From Parus major (taxonomy: Eukaryota; Chordata; Aves; Passeriformes; Paridae), in contig NC_031799.1 in the NCBI RefSeq assembly GCF_001522545.3, positions 44,832,477 through 44,896,476 of the forward strand: DNA of 64,000 nt, given 5' to 3'. The first letter of the stretch is position 1. Every line of letters begins with the position of its first letter. The position numbers were made by a program, and so were the translations under genes. The notes under the pieces were generated by a model. That model made no database searches. It saw only the letters and a program-made list of their open reading frames with translations, and had not been told where the DNA came from. Positions 45,747 to 59,223 of the stretch are shown here, one piece after another.

Positions 45747-47197
45747 AGTTGTTCATACAAAGAGCATGGGATAAATTATATTCTAGAGACCAGTGAAGGT
45801 AACCTGTACAGAACTGGTTGCTTGTAAAACAAAGGTCAACTGTGATAGCAGCGCCAATACAGCCATTCAGTAATTGTACTTCTGCAGTACATTATGCTGA
45901 CTTATCACTAATATAAAGAAAAAAAACTGTACAAAAATAATTTATTTTACTATATTAATGCTCTAAAATCCAGCTGTTCAGTTCCACATTGAACACATCA
46001 TCAATTGCATTTTCAGATGAGCTTCCTTGCAGACTGAAAGGTTTAATGTAAAAGGGGAAGTGTGAGTACTCATTTCATAAAGGTGAGGTTGCCCATTTTG
46101 CACCTATGCACTCAGAAAATAACACTTGTTAAAAAAGCATGCCCTTACCTTTCTCATATCACAAGTACTGTGAATTGCAGCAGGAGCTATGGTTGCCTCC
46201 TCAGACACCACATTCCTACGCTGGAAGAAGCAGCTTACTGCAGACAATAAATCAGGCTGCTGTCCTCTGCCTTGTCTCCAAGTACAGTCAGCATGAGCTC
46301 AACTTTTTAGTCTGCCTAGTTACTGAACAGTCAACAGTGTACAAGGAAATTTTGTTTGTCAAGGTAAGCGTCTGATTTGGCTCTGAATTCTAGAAAGAGG
46401 ATCAACAAAAAATGCTGAGTGGAGGAAGTTGTGTCTTTAAATTTCTCTTACACGATTTCTTGTGCAGAGAAGCTGTATGAAATGGGCTGTAAACTACAAG
46501 AGGCTTAGAGACTGCCTGGCTCTTGTGCTTTTCTACAGTATGCTCACAAGCCTTCCTCGCAGTCAGATGCTATACACTTATCACTTCTGACACTGGTGCA
46601 ATTTATTTATATTCCTAAATTCCCCTTGGGTTGGGGACTGTAGCTTCTGATAGCTTTTTGTAAAAACGCATAGGCCAGGTTTTCTCCTCTGACCCATCCA
46701 AATCTTAAGCAGTCTGCATTTTATTTAAAACATAAGGCTTCCCTCTATATTGAAACAAGAATTTTGAACACCTTTGAGAAAGCAGAAAGCCATCTCTCTG
46801 CAATTTAGCTGTACATTTCTTCAGCATTTTCATTTTCCTAAGAAGAAGTATTTTGCGTACAACTTATTGATACCATTCTTAAAACCAAAGCCACTCATAC
46901 ATTCAATCTTAACTAATTCTTCTTTTTTGGCCTCTGGCTATCTTATTGCAGTGTTGGCAGCCTTAAAGGTTGACCTATTACTCTAATTCTATTGTAAAAA
47001 GTATAAATAAGTTTCCTTTATTTAGGTCTGACATCTAGGTTCACTGCAATAAAAGACTTTATAATAAAATAATCACTGAAGATCTCAGGGAGCTTTTCAA
47101 GCATGTATGTAGGTCCTGTATTAATAGTTCCTGTTCTGTCCTTTAATCTGGTTTTAACTGGGTGAAGTAGCGCCGTTTCAAGTGACAGCATATTAAC

Positions 47198-47234
47198 AAT
47201 TAATTAATTAATTAATTAATAAAATAAAATAAAA
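47198..47234. repeat. (TTAA)n followed by (AAAAT)n microsatellite
   Basis: About six TTAA units (47198-47221) run into AAAAT units. Confidence 0.9.
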
Positions 47235-47265
47235 GACTAAGTAGGATTATATTACTGAAGAGTAA

Positions 47266-47600
47266 CTATGCTAGATAATGTTCAGTGTTTAAACGAGGGT
47301 AAGTATCCGCAAGCCAATAGTGAAGAAGCTGTGAATAGAGACACCCATTATAATGAAGACTATTGCTACAGGAAGGAAGATAAATCATAACAGCATGGAC
47401 ATCCTCTTGCCAAGAACGTGCGTGTAGAACCAACAACACCACTCGACAAACACCACTTAAACCAAAGCTTCTCATGCTCGATGAAGCTGGCAATGCTTTG
47501 TCTTTCTTGAAGGCCTTCTCCTGCTGTGGATTGTTCTGGATCATAGGGTCAAATACCCAAGTCATCTGCCTTGGAAACATAGTTGAAGAGCTGTGGAATA
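47266..47600 (-). pseudogene. Unassigned frame-broken coding-like segment
   Basis: The minus strand carries a 104-codon frame. In another frame of the same stretch is a strongly hydrophobic piece (FIFLPVAIVFIIMGVSIHSF), preceded by HVLGKRMSML. Together these look like one frameshifted gene piece with a terminal membrane helix, such as a decayed retrocopy. I cannot name the source gene, and chance is possible. Confidence 0.2.
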
Positions 47601-48834
47601 AGAGCCAGTCATGTACTGGCAGTCAATTACCCTTTGACCTGTAGCTCAAAGGCACATCAGAAATGCAATTTAACTAATCTCATTAATAACATGATGAAAC
47701 CCATACCACACACATTGGAGGGCAACTGTTAAGATAAAACTAATTTGCATGAAATTGAAGGAGTTTTCCATAGTCCAAGTGCAGAAAGAATACTCTTTTA
47801 GTATGTTTGTCATATGTTGCTCATGTCAAATTTCTGGAAAAAGTATTTGGTGTGATGTGCCCAATTTTCAAGATGAAAACATCTGACTCAGGCATGCTAG
47901 TTTATAATTAAGTGATACAGGGTTCTGATGTGAAGTTGCCTCCCTCTTTGCAGGATTAGTTTCCATCTATCTGTCTACACAGATATAATGTTCTTGAGCA
48001 TGTTTGAAGGCCACAAAGTCAAATCTCACTGAGATTTTTGCTGGCATAAAAAAATCATTCTGATCTATCTTAGAAGTCTGCACAGGCAGATGGAAACAAA
48101 CTAAGGCCTCTAGGCTGCTGCAGTGTTACTGCTTGAGAAAATGAAGAAAAGCTTTCCAAATCTGCTGCTGCATCTCCTTTGAAGAGCATGCAGAAAGCCT
48201 GGCTTGCATTTAAAACCAAAAGCAAAAGAACATGTCATAGTAATGAATACTTTTGTACAGAAAAGTACCTGTCTCCACCAGATCCTCCTAAAAAGACTTC
48301 TAACAAGATAATTTACAGGGCTGACCTAACTAGGAAAACGCCTATTATAAAAGAGCAACTATCAGGCAATAGCACATCTGGTATGGCAGTGTGGTTTATA
48401 ATTTCCTTTTTCAGATAATCCCATTATAGCAAAACATGAACATGTCTACTGGTTAGCCTCACATCTGCCTGACCTAATCATTCAGTAATGAAGAAAATAT
48501 AATCCTTTATAATGCTTTACATTTTCCCTAATGCTAGTTAGATGGTAAATCACTCATTTAAGACAAGTAAAATGTAAACTTTATCATTGTCTCCTGGTCA
48601 TCAAGCTTTTAGGATCTCTCATTTGATTTTGACATTATTTCCATTAGTCTGGAATTTTACTTATGCATTCAAGAAGTCTTTCTGGTAAAAAAATTTACAT
48701 TCACATGCAGTCACACATACCATGAGAACTAGTTCTCACTGCAGAGAGATGTGGACTGCAACAGAGTAAGGAAACCCCAATGCCCATTTGCAGCAATATC
48801 TGCATTGTCCAGTGTGTTTTCCCTTACAGGTATT

Positions 48835-49195
48835 ATTACTCAGACTCATGCTTGGCATAAAATTTGACAATGTGTTTTTGCCATACCCAGATCTCCAAAT
48901 CGTTCCGTGTTCAGGAATTTTTCCTCTTGCTTCTATTTAATGAGTCAGCAGTTGAATTATGTTTGTTTAATTTATGCCCAGCAAGAACGACTTGTTAGGC
49001 TATTTTTTAACATCCTTTTGAACAGAGTTCATTGTGCAGAGGAGAATGACAAGATTGTTTTCGTTGCAAGAACATAAAAGAACTTTATAAATTAGATCAG
49101 CCAGGCCCAGGTAATTTCTGCATATAATCTGTAAAATTGCTCTTTAAAGTAATTTCAGGGCAAGAATGTATTTGTTCAGATTAACAATGTCTTAA
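48835..49195. promoter_or_regulatory. Candidate conserved non-coding element
   Basis: This unique-looking AT-rich block has AP-1/MAF-like ATGAGTCAGCAG (48940-48951), TTTAATTTATG and AACATAAAAGAACTTTATAA motifs. It has no coding potential and no repeat signature. The assignment is by composition only. Confidence 0.25.
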
Positions 49196-50149
49196 AGGGT
49201 ATAGAAAACAAACTCACATCAGCTCCTCCTATCCCAACAAATGTTCTACCTCTGATGTGCAGCCTGTTTTTCCTGCTGGTAGTTTGCTGTGGGTGGGTAT
49301 GGGAGGATGTTTGGAGCATGGAAATGTTATTACAAAGGCAAGTCAGGATTCCAGAAGCCAGGGCTCCTAAAGCCTATGGTGTTTGTGAGGGTTTCTCATG
49401 TTTATCACTCTAGCTGCACTTGTGTCTCCTGCCCATGACCCAGCCAGCACAGTGCAGCTCTGACCCTTGAATCATGCTGCCTGTGAGCCTGTGGACTTTG
49501 GTTTTCCCTGTCTCACCAGTATGTCCCAGATACTGATCATAGCTATTTCATTAAGGCCAGATGGTGGCTCAGTCTCTGCAAAGGGCTTCCTCCCATAGGC
49601 AGGGACAGCAAACAAGGAGGTTCTCAAGAACTGCCCCATCATCACCAAGCAGTTGCTCTTCTTCCATAACAATGTAAAGCTACCCTCAGCACCAGCACTA
49701 GCCTCTGGAGAAGCACTCTACGTCACCTGAAAGAAACTTTAACCCATCTCAGGTGGGAATCTGTGTTTTCTGGGCTTCAGAAAGTTTGGGGTCTCCTTGA
49801 TCCCTCAGGTCAGGCCAGGAAATGCGTGGGGCTTCAACTGTGGTGGGGCAGCTCTGCTCTGCAGCTTGGCATTCCATGCTGAGGTGAGCACCTCACAATT
49901 ATCACCCCTCCCTTCATCTTTCTTCTGAGTGTGAGCTTCTACAAAGTGACTCCAGACTGTCAGGAAATGCTTCATATTGCCATCACCCTGCCATTGCAGC
50001 TGGTAGGCATCTTGCTGGGCTCTGGGATAGAGCAGGAGTAAGGAGCTGAGACCTCCTGACCTGGGGTTTGACTGGGGTGCTGCTCTGCACAGGAAGGAGG
50101 GCTGTCTCAGGGTGGCTGCTGACAGCACCTCCTCATTGCTGTGGTGGGG

Positions 50150-50265
50150 ATCAAAGCCTCACAGGGCCACAAAACAGCTGATGTGGCAAGGGTCCCTGGA
50201 GATCCTTGTCCAGTCCAACCTCCCTACAGTGTCACTGAGGGTCAGTTGCACAGGTGAGATGTGAG
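50150..50265 (-). mobile_element. CR1 3' fragment, antisense
   Basis: The segment AAGGGTCCCTGGAGATCCTT then GTCCAGTCCAACCTCCCTAC and GGTCAGTTGCACAGG is the reverse complement of the CR1 3' region. It is short and decayed. Confidence 0.7.
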
Positions 50266-51439
50266 CAAGCTGGATTTAACTGCAGAGAGTTTACATTAGA
50301 CACAAAGACAGCTAGTGGCTCCAAGACTGCAGACAGTAATTATATGTGGTTTCTCACTTCCCCATCATATGAGAACTGATGCTATGGGTTTGCAACACTA
50401 AGCCCTTGCCAATCCAAAGAAAGAGCTGATTTTGTTTTCTCCTCTCCTAGGGTTATTTGTAAGCTTTTTTTTTTGTTATCTAAAAGGATGACAGAAGAGC
50501 TGGGATTGAACCATGTGATTTACTCTGCTAAAGTGATTGATATCAGTTTCTCAAATTTAAATCTTAGTCAAGATACTTAGAAAGCAATAACTGATAATTT
50601 TTGAACTCCAGCTCCACATTCAACAGTTTACTTAAAGAATCTAAAATTATGTCTATGGATTTTGTGTCTAAAATTAATTTTGTCTTTTTGAGAAAAGAAG
50701 TTTCAGAGACAATTTTAGATTAATTCTTTAGTCCTGAAAAGAATTGGTTTCAATGGAAGTGGGTAGCATTTAGATCATTGTACAAAGACAAGGCTTTGAG
50801 CAGTTTCTGAAAGCTACTTGCAAAAATTTGAACTAAAGCACTTTTATCATTATTGAAGTATTAGTATGGAGTGTGTAGACATTCCAGATAAAGGTTAGGG
50901 AGCCCTTCAGTGGTTTTCTCATGGACAAGAAAATGCTCTGCCCTGGGTAGACAGGCAGTGGGACAGTATTCATTTTATTGTGCTAGACTTTGAATCACTG
51001 TTTCATACATCAGCATCTGCCAGAAATGAAAACCAGAATTAATAAATACAATTATTTAATGGGTATCATGGCAAAAAATAGATTACAATCTTAAACCTGT
51101 TACCATTTTATCTCTTACGAGGCCAAAGAAAATCAGGTACAGGGGCTTAAGGTACAAGACAGTGGAAAGAAACACATCTAGTTCAGCATCCCCTGAGAAC
51201 AGTTTTAAACAGTGTTCCCCTGCAGGGCTGGCACAGTGTTAAGGAACTGTCCTATACACCTGATTCAGTGCCACTCACACTTTGATGTTTCCTCCTGGAA
51301 AAATCAGTATCTGCTACACAAAAACTTCTCACCCAAGAATTCCCCAAGTTCAGGAGAGCACCAAGGCCAGTGCTTCTAACAGATCCAGCTGCCTGAACTT
51401 GCTTCTGTGCCACTTCATCCCAAACTCAGGTGTCTTTCT

Positions 51440-51640
51440 CCTTGCATCAGCACCAGTGAGTCTGGCTGCATCTGGAGATTTGTGCCCAGTTTTGGCTCCT
51501 CGGAGCTGGGCAGCCACTGTCTCCATGGAAAAAGTTCAACAGTTGCCAGAGAGATAGAGAAGGTGCTGGAGAACAGTATATCTGGAAAGGGATGGAGAAA
51601 AGACTTTTGTTCAACCTGGAAATGAGAAGGGAGAGGACTC
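51440..51640 (+). mobile_element. Decayed CR1 fragment, sense
   Basis: The segment GCATCTGGAGATTTGTGCCC then AGTTTTGGCTCCTCGGAG, followed by TTGTTCAACCTGGAAATGAG, follows the CR1 polymerase C-terminal to 3' region. It is strongly diverged. Confidence 0.55.
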
Positions 51641-54600
51641 TTTTGGATGTCTTCAACTTCAGCGTGGTGGGGTAACAGAAAGGAAAGAGACAGATTCTTC
51701 TCTCAGATACAGAGGGACAGCACCAAAGACACTTGCCAGAGACCAAAGGGGCCCCTTATTCCCCAGCAAGATGCTAGAATGAGGGAGAGAGATACAGAGA
51801 AGCTATAGGATCTCCAATGCTGTTGATCTTTCCTGCTTTACTGAACAAGTCCTGAGGCACCCTGGTTCAACGGGCACTCCTTTGAGCATGCAAGGTGTGA
51901 TGGGGCAAGTGGTGGATCACAGACCTCCAGAAGTCTCTTGTGAAAAAGATATTCTACAATACTATGTCACAGCTTCCTGAACACCGTTTCAGCTCCTTTT
52001 CCTGAAATACCCTCTGCAACCTGATAGCATTCCAGAGCGGACAGGAGTAGTATTCAGTGTGCTGGATGAATCCTTGTGCTGGAGGACAAATACAGGCAAT
52101 AGGAGATAATTCGCTGTGAAGCTTCTTTGTCCTGAAGGTGTAGTATTGGTGATGATTGCCCTGGTGGCAGGCCACCAAGTGTATTGGTACTGCCTGTTCC
52201 TCATGAAACTATGATGCCTTGATTTATCTTGATTTCAGAAGTTAGGAGTGTTTTTAAAAAACATTTAAATGTTTTAATTTAAAATTAAATTAAAGATATT
52301 TAATGTGTCATGTTACAACCAGGAAAATAAGCTGGGATTCTTACACATAAAGCTTTAAGAAAGTCTGACAGGAATAAAGAGGATCTGAGGCTTCTTCAAG
52401 TCAAGCTAGATGACGGCTACTGTAGAGGACTAAGGAAATCTGGTGGTAGAATCTGTAGTATTAGCACCAGAGGCAAGCAGGTACAAGAAAAGACTAATGG
52501 CTTAATCCAGGGAGGAAAGTAGCAGAAGATGTTTATGAACATATTGCTAGAGAAAATGAAACAAAACAAAAACCAGCTTAGCAAGGAACAGGATAGAACT
52601 GAAGTCTAACACAAGTACGTGCTCTTAGTTTATACCAAAGATGGAATACTATCCGTTTGGCATGCTCAAAATATGAAGGTTTTTCAGAGCAAAATTATCA
52701 CAGAGCTATGGGACAATGTGTTTCCCTTTATAGATAGCTGTTCTAAGAAATAATGTATGATTTATAGCTAGATACAGACTTTGGGATTATTTTCTGTTTC
52801 CTGGGTCTCAGCCTTGTATCCCATGATCTGCCCTGGCTTCCCTGGCAACAAAACATCAATGTGCAAGCTGAAAACAACTGAGCTGTGATGTTTTCCTCAT
52901 AAGAAGCTAAAAATACAGTCTTTGTATTCCTCTGGTATCCAGCTTCACAAATGCACCCATTGCTTCTGCTTGTTTTCTGCCTGTTGCACTAGAAATACTG
53001 AAAAAGTAGTGCTGTAGTCTCTGAGTTGTACTTGGGAATCTAAGAGCCCTCATATCTGAGCTCCAAACTTGTGCATGGCTAGGACAGTATTTCTGTCTGT
53101 GTTTTTGCTTTATTATCTCTGGGAAACACCTTCATCCTCCTTTTAAAGTGTACTCAGCTCCCCTAAAGGTGTGGCTGCTTCAGGAACCAGGATTCTGCCA
53201 TCAACATCTCTTATCACTGTATCTAAATATGATGCTGCACTGGTCACCATAGTAATAGCCTGTCACTGTGAGTCTTTCGTGCATTTCTCATCATGCAAAT
53301 ACATTTCTCAATTTTCTTTTTTAAATCTGAACTGCAGTAAGCTAACCCACAAATGTCTTGGCATGATCACACTATTAATCACTGACACTGCTTTTTAGGA
53401 GCCTGGCATCTTGTTTCATCCTGTGTTTGCAGTTTGCTCTTTGATATTAAAGCTGACTTGTAAGAAGGGAAGAAAGGTGGGATGGCAGCTTTTACTGCCC
53501 TCCAACTCTTGCCCACTCAGGGCTTCAAAAGCTTATGGAAGTTCTATGCCACTGAAATAAACCTGCAGCCTGCAGATCCTCCCCCATGTGCTTGGAAATG
53601 TGGCACAGATGGAGCTGTACTGTCTGTGGGGATTACATACTGGGGAGAGTGGCTATGCACAAGAACCCTGTCAGTATTTAAACCCACTCACTAGAGGCTT
53701 ATGGGGAGAGTGGGTAGAAGAGAACACGGAGAAGAGTTATGATGTCCCAGTATTGGGCTGGGTCCTGTCCTGGGCAGGGAACCACAGATTGAGGGGTTTT
53801 CTTCTGACCAGAGAGAGAGGGAGAGAAAACTTCTGGAGAACTACAGTGGAAATGGATTTCCTAGCACCTCTAGGAAGGCCATAAGTGAGGCTGAAAAGTA
53901 GAGTTTTATTGGGCAAAAGATAGGCAGGAAAAAAATCAAACTATGTATGTTTTCTGCAGAGAATGAGAGTTACCATCCAGGGACCCAAAAGCACCAGATC
54001 ACTTCAAATGGAAGTTCTGTTGCTACTGTTCTCTGCAGGGCTTCTTCTCCACAGCTCCTATTTCCAGGACACAGTAACTCCTCCATGCTGCACCACTTGA
54101 AGGCTACACATACTACCAAATTAGGAAGTGCCAAACATCTTTGTTGAGATAATTTCTCCTCCTCTAAGGAGAATTATGCACTGTTTTGTATTCAGGAGAG
54201 TTTCAAGGTTTTCAGTGTCCATCTGGCTTTAAACATGGGGCTAATGAGGAGGAATTACTTCTGAGGCCACTTACTCAAGTTTAGGTCTCTGAGCTCTTGC
54301 AGATTTTTTGATTGCTGTGCCTTTTAATGATAGTTGAGCATTATATGTATTTCAGATAACATGGTAATTGAGCTGGTACTGTTGACCAAAGAGGCCGTAG
54401 TAATGAAGTCATGGATGGCTGCTCAGTATGCAAATGTCATAACAACATTGAACTCTGGAAAGCGAAAAGCACCCATATGGGAACTGTATGCTGTAGCATG
54501 CAACAAATCTTTGAACTGCCCAGTGTTAAATGAGCCAAGCTGAATCTTTAAATAAATGGGTGTAGATTAACCATTAGAGTATTATCTTCAGTAATTGATT

Positions 54601-55559
54601 AAATTCTAATCCACAGCACTCAACAGAATTCTCTTTGACAGAGATTTGGACTCCCCAGCAGACCCCCTTCCCACTCTCACCCACCCCATCTCAAAGTGAA
54701 AGGCCATCATGTAGGAATCTGCTGAGGAGTTTGTTCATCTCTAAATGAGGACACAGAACAGCTGTAACCTGGCTCAGATGGCCCCAACACTGTTCTCAGT
54801 CCTTGCCACAACCCATTGAGCAGATTGACCACTTCATTAGACTGGAGATAAATGTGACGATTTGACTCTCTCTTTACATATAATGGAAATTCAATTTAAA
54901 TGTCTTAGGTATAAATTTATATACAAAACTTTTGTTCCACCAAACCTGGTTATTTGACATTAGTGATTGGATCTGATTTCAGAGCATGCTAGCTAAAGTA
55001 GCCATATAATTGGTGTTTGCCCTGTTAACTTCTCGCCTTCTCCGAAGTCCTTTCCTGTCAGCCTAGTTTTCTCCCAGGTTATCAGTGAGGGCTAGCTCTC
55101 CAAAACCATCAAAACAGGTGCTAATAAGGTAGCATTTGAGGTACAAATAAGGAAGAAAGATGTTAAGAAAAAAATCCAGATTTCAAAGCAGGCAAGTACC
55201 ATGGTTGGTACTTCAGAAGTACTTATAATTTTATTTTTTGTTCTCATAGAAACATGGAACACTTTCATTTATGCCAAAAACTTAAAGGCACCTAAAAGGG
55301 ATTTAAGAATGGAAGCAAGACTCTAACTCAGTTTTGCTTCTTATTTAATAAAAAAATAATTAAAGGCAAATATATTTCAAAAGGGATGAAAGATTTTGAT
55401 TCAAGAAACTAAAATGAGATGACTGACTTCCAGAGTGATTATGCAATGCTTTTTATACTGCACCAATTTGAAATACTCCAAATCATTAATCACTGGTGAG
55501 TAACATCATCTTCAGAGTTCATAGAAGGGATAAATGAGTTGCTGTCCATGACTAGGAAC
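51641..55559. other. Intergenic sequence without a recognised gene
   Basis: Non-coding. Open frames at 53482-53694 and 54334-54543 lack recognisable motifs or splice context. An AT-rich run lies at 52250-52305. Confidence 0.45.
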
Positions 55560-55790
55560 CTTAGCAGACTAAGATTCATTAATCAGAGCTGCCTTTTCCT
55601 TTGCTCTTATAAATTTTATCTGTAGTTTTCACACGTGTGGGTGATTTGGCTGACTCATTAATCCAGGCAGAGATTGTTAATCAGTGGATGACTGCTATGT
55701 GTGGCACAAAACCATGATTCAGATTTGTTCCTTTATGGGAATGCCTGATTGAAATAATAGTATGCCTTACATTAAGCTGTAGCCTTCTCA
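55560..55790. promoter_or_regulatory. Candidate conserved non-coding element
   Basis: This block has repeated TTAATC/ATTAAT sites (ATTCATTAATCAG, GACTCATTAATCC, TTGTTAATCAG) and a CACACGTGTGGG E-box palindrome (about 55631-55642). There are no coding or repeat signs. An enhancer role is inferred from motif density only. Confidence 0.3.
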
Positions 55791-58700
55791 TTTCAATCTT
55801 TGTTTTCCTAAGAAAAATGGCTTATGTCTGCCTCCTCCAAATCTTTGCTTTCCTTTGCCGATCTCCAAGACATTCAGCAATAAAGTGGTGACCTCAGACT
55901 CTAGCTGTCATGAGGTTTACGATAGCAGGTGGCTGGGTCAAGAGACACTATATCACTGTAGCCCTCTTGATGGAAGGACCAGCAGTCCTTCCTAAACCTG
56001 GAAAGAAGAAGGGGTACAGGAGCCAGACTTTCACATCCTTTGTTAGGTTCAGTGAGTACATCAACGTGGGAAGCTCCTTTGTGGCCAATACAGATGGAGT
56101 TTAAGTATGCAATTACAGGTCTCCTGCTGAAATGCTTGCCTTTTTTCCACTCAGAGAGCTGATTTATTTCTTTGGTTTTGAGGAAACTGATTCTTCTACA
56201 GTTATGTGTGCAGTTACAGAATGGGATAGATACTGTTGAAGTGAAGAGGACTTAAAGGAGGTAGTTAGTATTCAAATCTTAGGATTCTCCAGCATAAACT
56301 ACTGTAAAAAGTTATGTTAGTCATAAGCCTGAAAGTGTTGCCAGCTTTGGTACACGTCACTGGAAAAATGCTAACTGTCTCAAATCAGCAATTCCTTTAC
56401 TAAAACTGTTTCAAAGAAACATGAAAAAACTCAACCCAGAATTTCCCAGGCTTTATAATGGCTGCATTTTAGAAGAAGGCCTGCACCCTAAATTTTTTTT
56501 CAAAACCTGACGCAAATTCACAGCTTCAACTATATCTTAGTTCAGCGTACCTTGTCTTGAAAGTAAGAGGAATGCACTCATGTCAATTTGAAAATACAAT
56601 AAATCTAACAAGCCAGGTGACTTTAGGTCATGGCACAACCTAGAGACACTGCCATGTGACCTCTTAGGCTTAGTCACAGGTTACACATCAAACAGAAACA
56701 TATATTTTATTTTGTCTTCCAATGTTTTCAAGTTTTCTGCAAAAGAGAAGTGTGTTTGCAGAATATCTGAAAGTGGTAAATGGGGAATTGGCTTTTATGT
56801 ACACTTACTATATTTTCTGTAAAATTTAAGAAAAAAAAACAAATCCGAATTTCATCTGTTCTTTCCTCCACTTTCTCTCTTTGTCCTTTTTCTCCCCTCC
56901 TACAGACTTTCAACATTTGTTTTAATATTTTTGCTCCTTCTCTGCAGTATTCTCTCCCTTAGTATTAATTTGTGCTTAATTTTTCCCTACTTAGTTTGCC
57001 TAGCAGATCTCAGGGTGCCTATTTCCTAGCCTCCTTTTCATCCGCCTTGCACAACCCATTGCTTTTCTCCTTCGTCATTCCTCCTCACTCCCTGCAGCCA
57101 TTAATTTGACAGTCCTCCATTTCCCTGCTTCCTTGCAGTCCTTATAACTTGCTCCTTCCTTCTCAGTCTTCTGTGGTTCTGCTCACTCTGTCTGGTTTGT
57201 TTTTTTTTTTCCCTTTGGCTTTGTCATATGGTGACAGTGGGTATATGTAGATGAAATATTGGCTACCCCTGCCTGCCAGCTGTCAATCCTGCTTCTGCAG
57301 CAGGGGTGATTTCCTCCTTACCAGGGATAGCCAACTGACATGGCCATTTTCTTCTGGTCACCAGTTAACAACTGTACTGACACTAACTAGGAAGCTGTTC
57401 AGAAAGTGGGAAACTTGTATTGTTCTCATGGCTGCTGAGTTGGTACCAGAGTTTAGTACAATTAAACAATTTTTTCAGGAGAACAACTTTTTAGAAGTTT
57501 TGTATACTTAGACATAACCTTGAGCCAGACCTATGAAGAGATTAACTCTGTCCCAGCCAAATCTAGAACATTTTTCTCCTAGATATAGACAGCTTTGTTA
57601 TGTATCTAAATGTTTGAAGTAATACTGTTAAATGAAGAATTGGGCAGATATAAATAGTAGGTAAAATTTTACCAAATGGAAACTCAGGCCACTGTAACTA
57701 AATTATATTTAATACTTTCAATAGCATTTATTTTATTTTCATCCTGCATTTTTGTTTCATTTTCTTGATGGATTAGGTGATGGATGGGTTGGTCAATATG
57801 TAATATTTCTTTGTGATAGTCAGATGTTTTCCTCTCATCCTTCATAGAATGTACCATTTTCTGATTTGCAAGTAAAGTGGGAGCCACTTTTTGTCTGTGA
57901 AATGTTAAAACTGGTGTAATTTCTACCTCTTACCTGAGGTCAAGAGAAGAAATAATTTCTGACGCTCTGGTGAACCATTCTTCCTCTTAGAAATGGCCAT
58001 TATTAATTGTAATGTTTTGAAGGCAGTGCTGGGATCACAATTCCTGTTTACCTGCCCACCAATCCTGCAAAATTCCAAGGAGGATATCAATCTCTGGTAT
58101 ATATCTTTTTTAATCTTGCTGAGTCCTTAAAATTGAAATACTTTCAAAATGTCACCTCAAACAAAAATGGCATGCTGAATGAGTGATGCTGATTTGATTG
58201 GTAGGGTTCAAGATGGAGTCAAGATACTGTTCTGATTGCCATTATATTGTTCGACTTACGAATCCAGAATCTCTCTATCTTCCTCTTCCAGAAGTTCCTT
58301 AACTGTATGTCCCTGTGCTGACATCTAAACCATTTCAGAGTAGCATTTTGCTACAGCAGACAGCTTTTCCCCTCATGTTGACCTAGAAAAGATTGGAAAC
58401 CTTTGATCAGACAGGATGAATGAAAGATCATTCTTCCTCCTCCTCATCTAGCTGAAAGGTAGAGGCACAGAAGTAGTAGAGCCAGGATAATAGAGGAGAA
58501 CCATGCAAATGGTGAGATTTCAATTTGAGTGTGCCTCAATTGCTGCTTCGCTGTTTCTTTGCTTGGGAGAGATTATCCTTCCCTTTTTGGGTAGTAGTAG
58601 TGCTGCATTTGACCTAGCAACCAGAGAACCTTAAATTCTCCAGTTCTCAAACATGACAGCTGTTGTCTCTGCCAAAAACAGCACAGATTTCTCCCTGCTG

Positions 58701-59137
58701 GGGTGAAGACTTCCTCTTGCTCCCTGCCTTCCCTGCCAAATCCCCAGAGGCCAGAGGGCTCCAGGAAGGTTCTTCAAACTCTGCAGGACTTTTTGTTGCA
58801 CATAGTTCATGGGATGACTGGACCTTGTCCTTAATTACTTCTCACTTGTCCCTGCATTTCCAGATATTGTTTCTCTTAGAGAAAAAGGAAAAATACTGTG
58901 CAGTATCAGAGGATGGAGAAATAGAGGAACCAGGCAAAGACTTATGAGTAGGTTCTGTGATTATAAAAGGAATATAGTCCAAACACTTTCAGTGTCAATA
59001 TTTACAAGAGATTTGCCTTCAACTTGAGATGTCTAAGACTGTCATTGGACACTTATCTCACAACATCGTATCAGTTTCTCACCCAAAAGAAATAGCTACT
59101 TTGGGATTTTCATTCACCATTAAACATTTCTCTTTGT
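55791..59137. other. Intergenic sequence without a recognised gene
   Basis: Non-coding, with a pyrimidine-rich stretch at about 56850-57220. Open frames at 57251-57511 and 58663-58947 carry no known motif. Confidence 0.45.
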
Positions 59138-59223
59138 CCTAGGTTCTATCTGTTCCTCCTTCCTCCTGGTATAAACTGTTCCTAGGTTCTATCTGTTCCT
59201 CCTTCCTCCTGGTATAAACTGTT
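59138..59223. repeat. Perfect tandem duplication of 43 bp
   Basis: Bases 59138-59180 and 59181-59223 are identical (each begins CCTAGGTTCTATCTGTTCCT and ends ATAAACTGTT). A third, truncated start CCCGGTATA follows. Confidence 0.97.

Larger units (their letters stand above)
45747..50149. other. Intergenic sequence without a supported gene
   Basis: Apart from the items listed separately, no exon, RNA or repeat family was recognised here. Confidence 0.45.
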
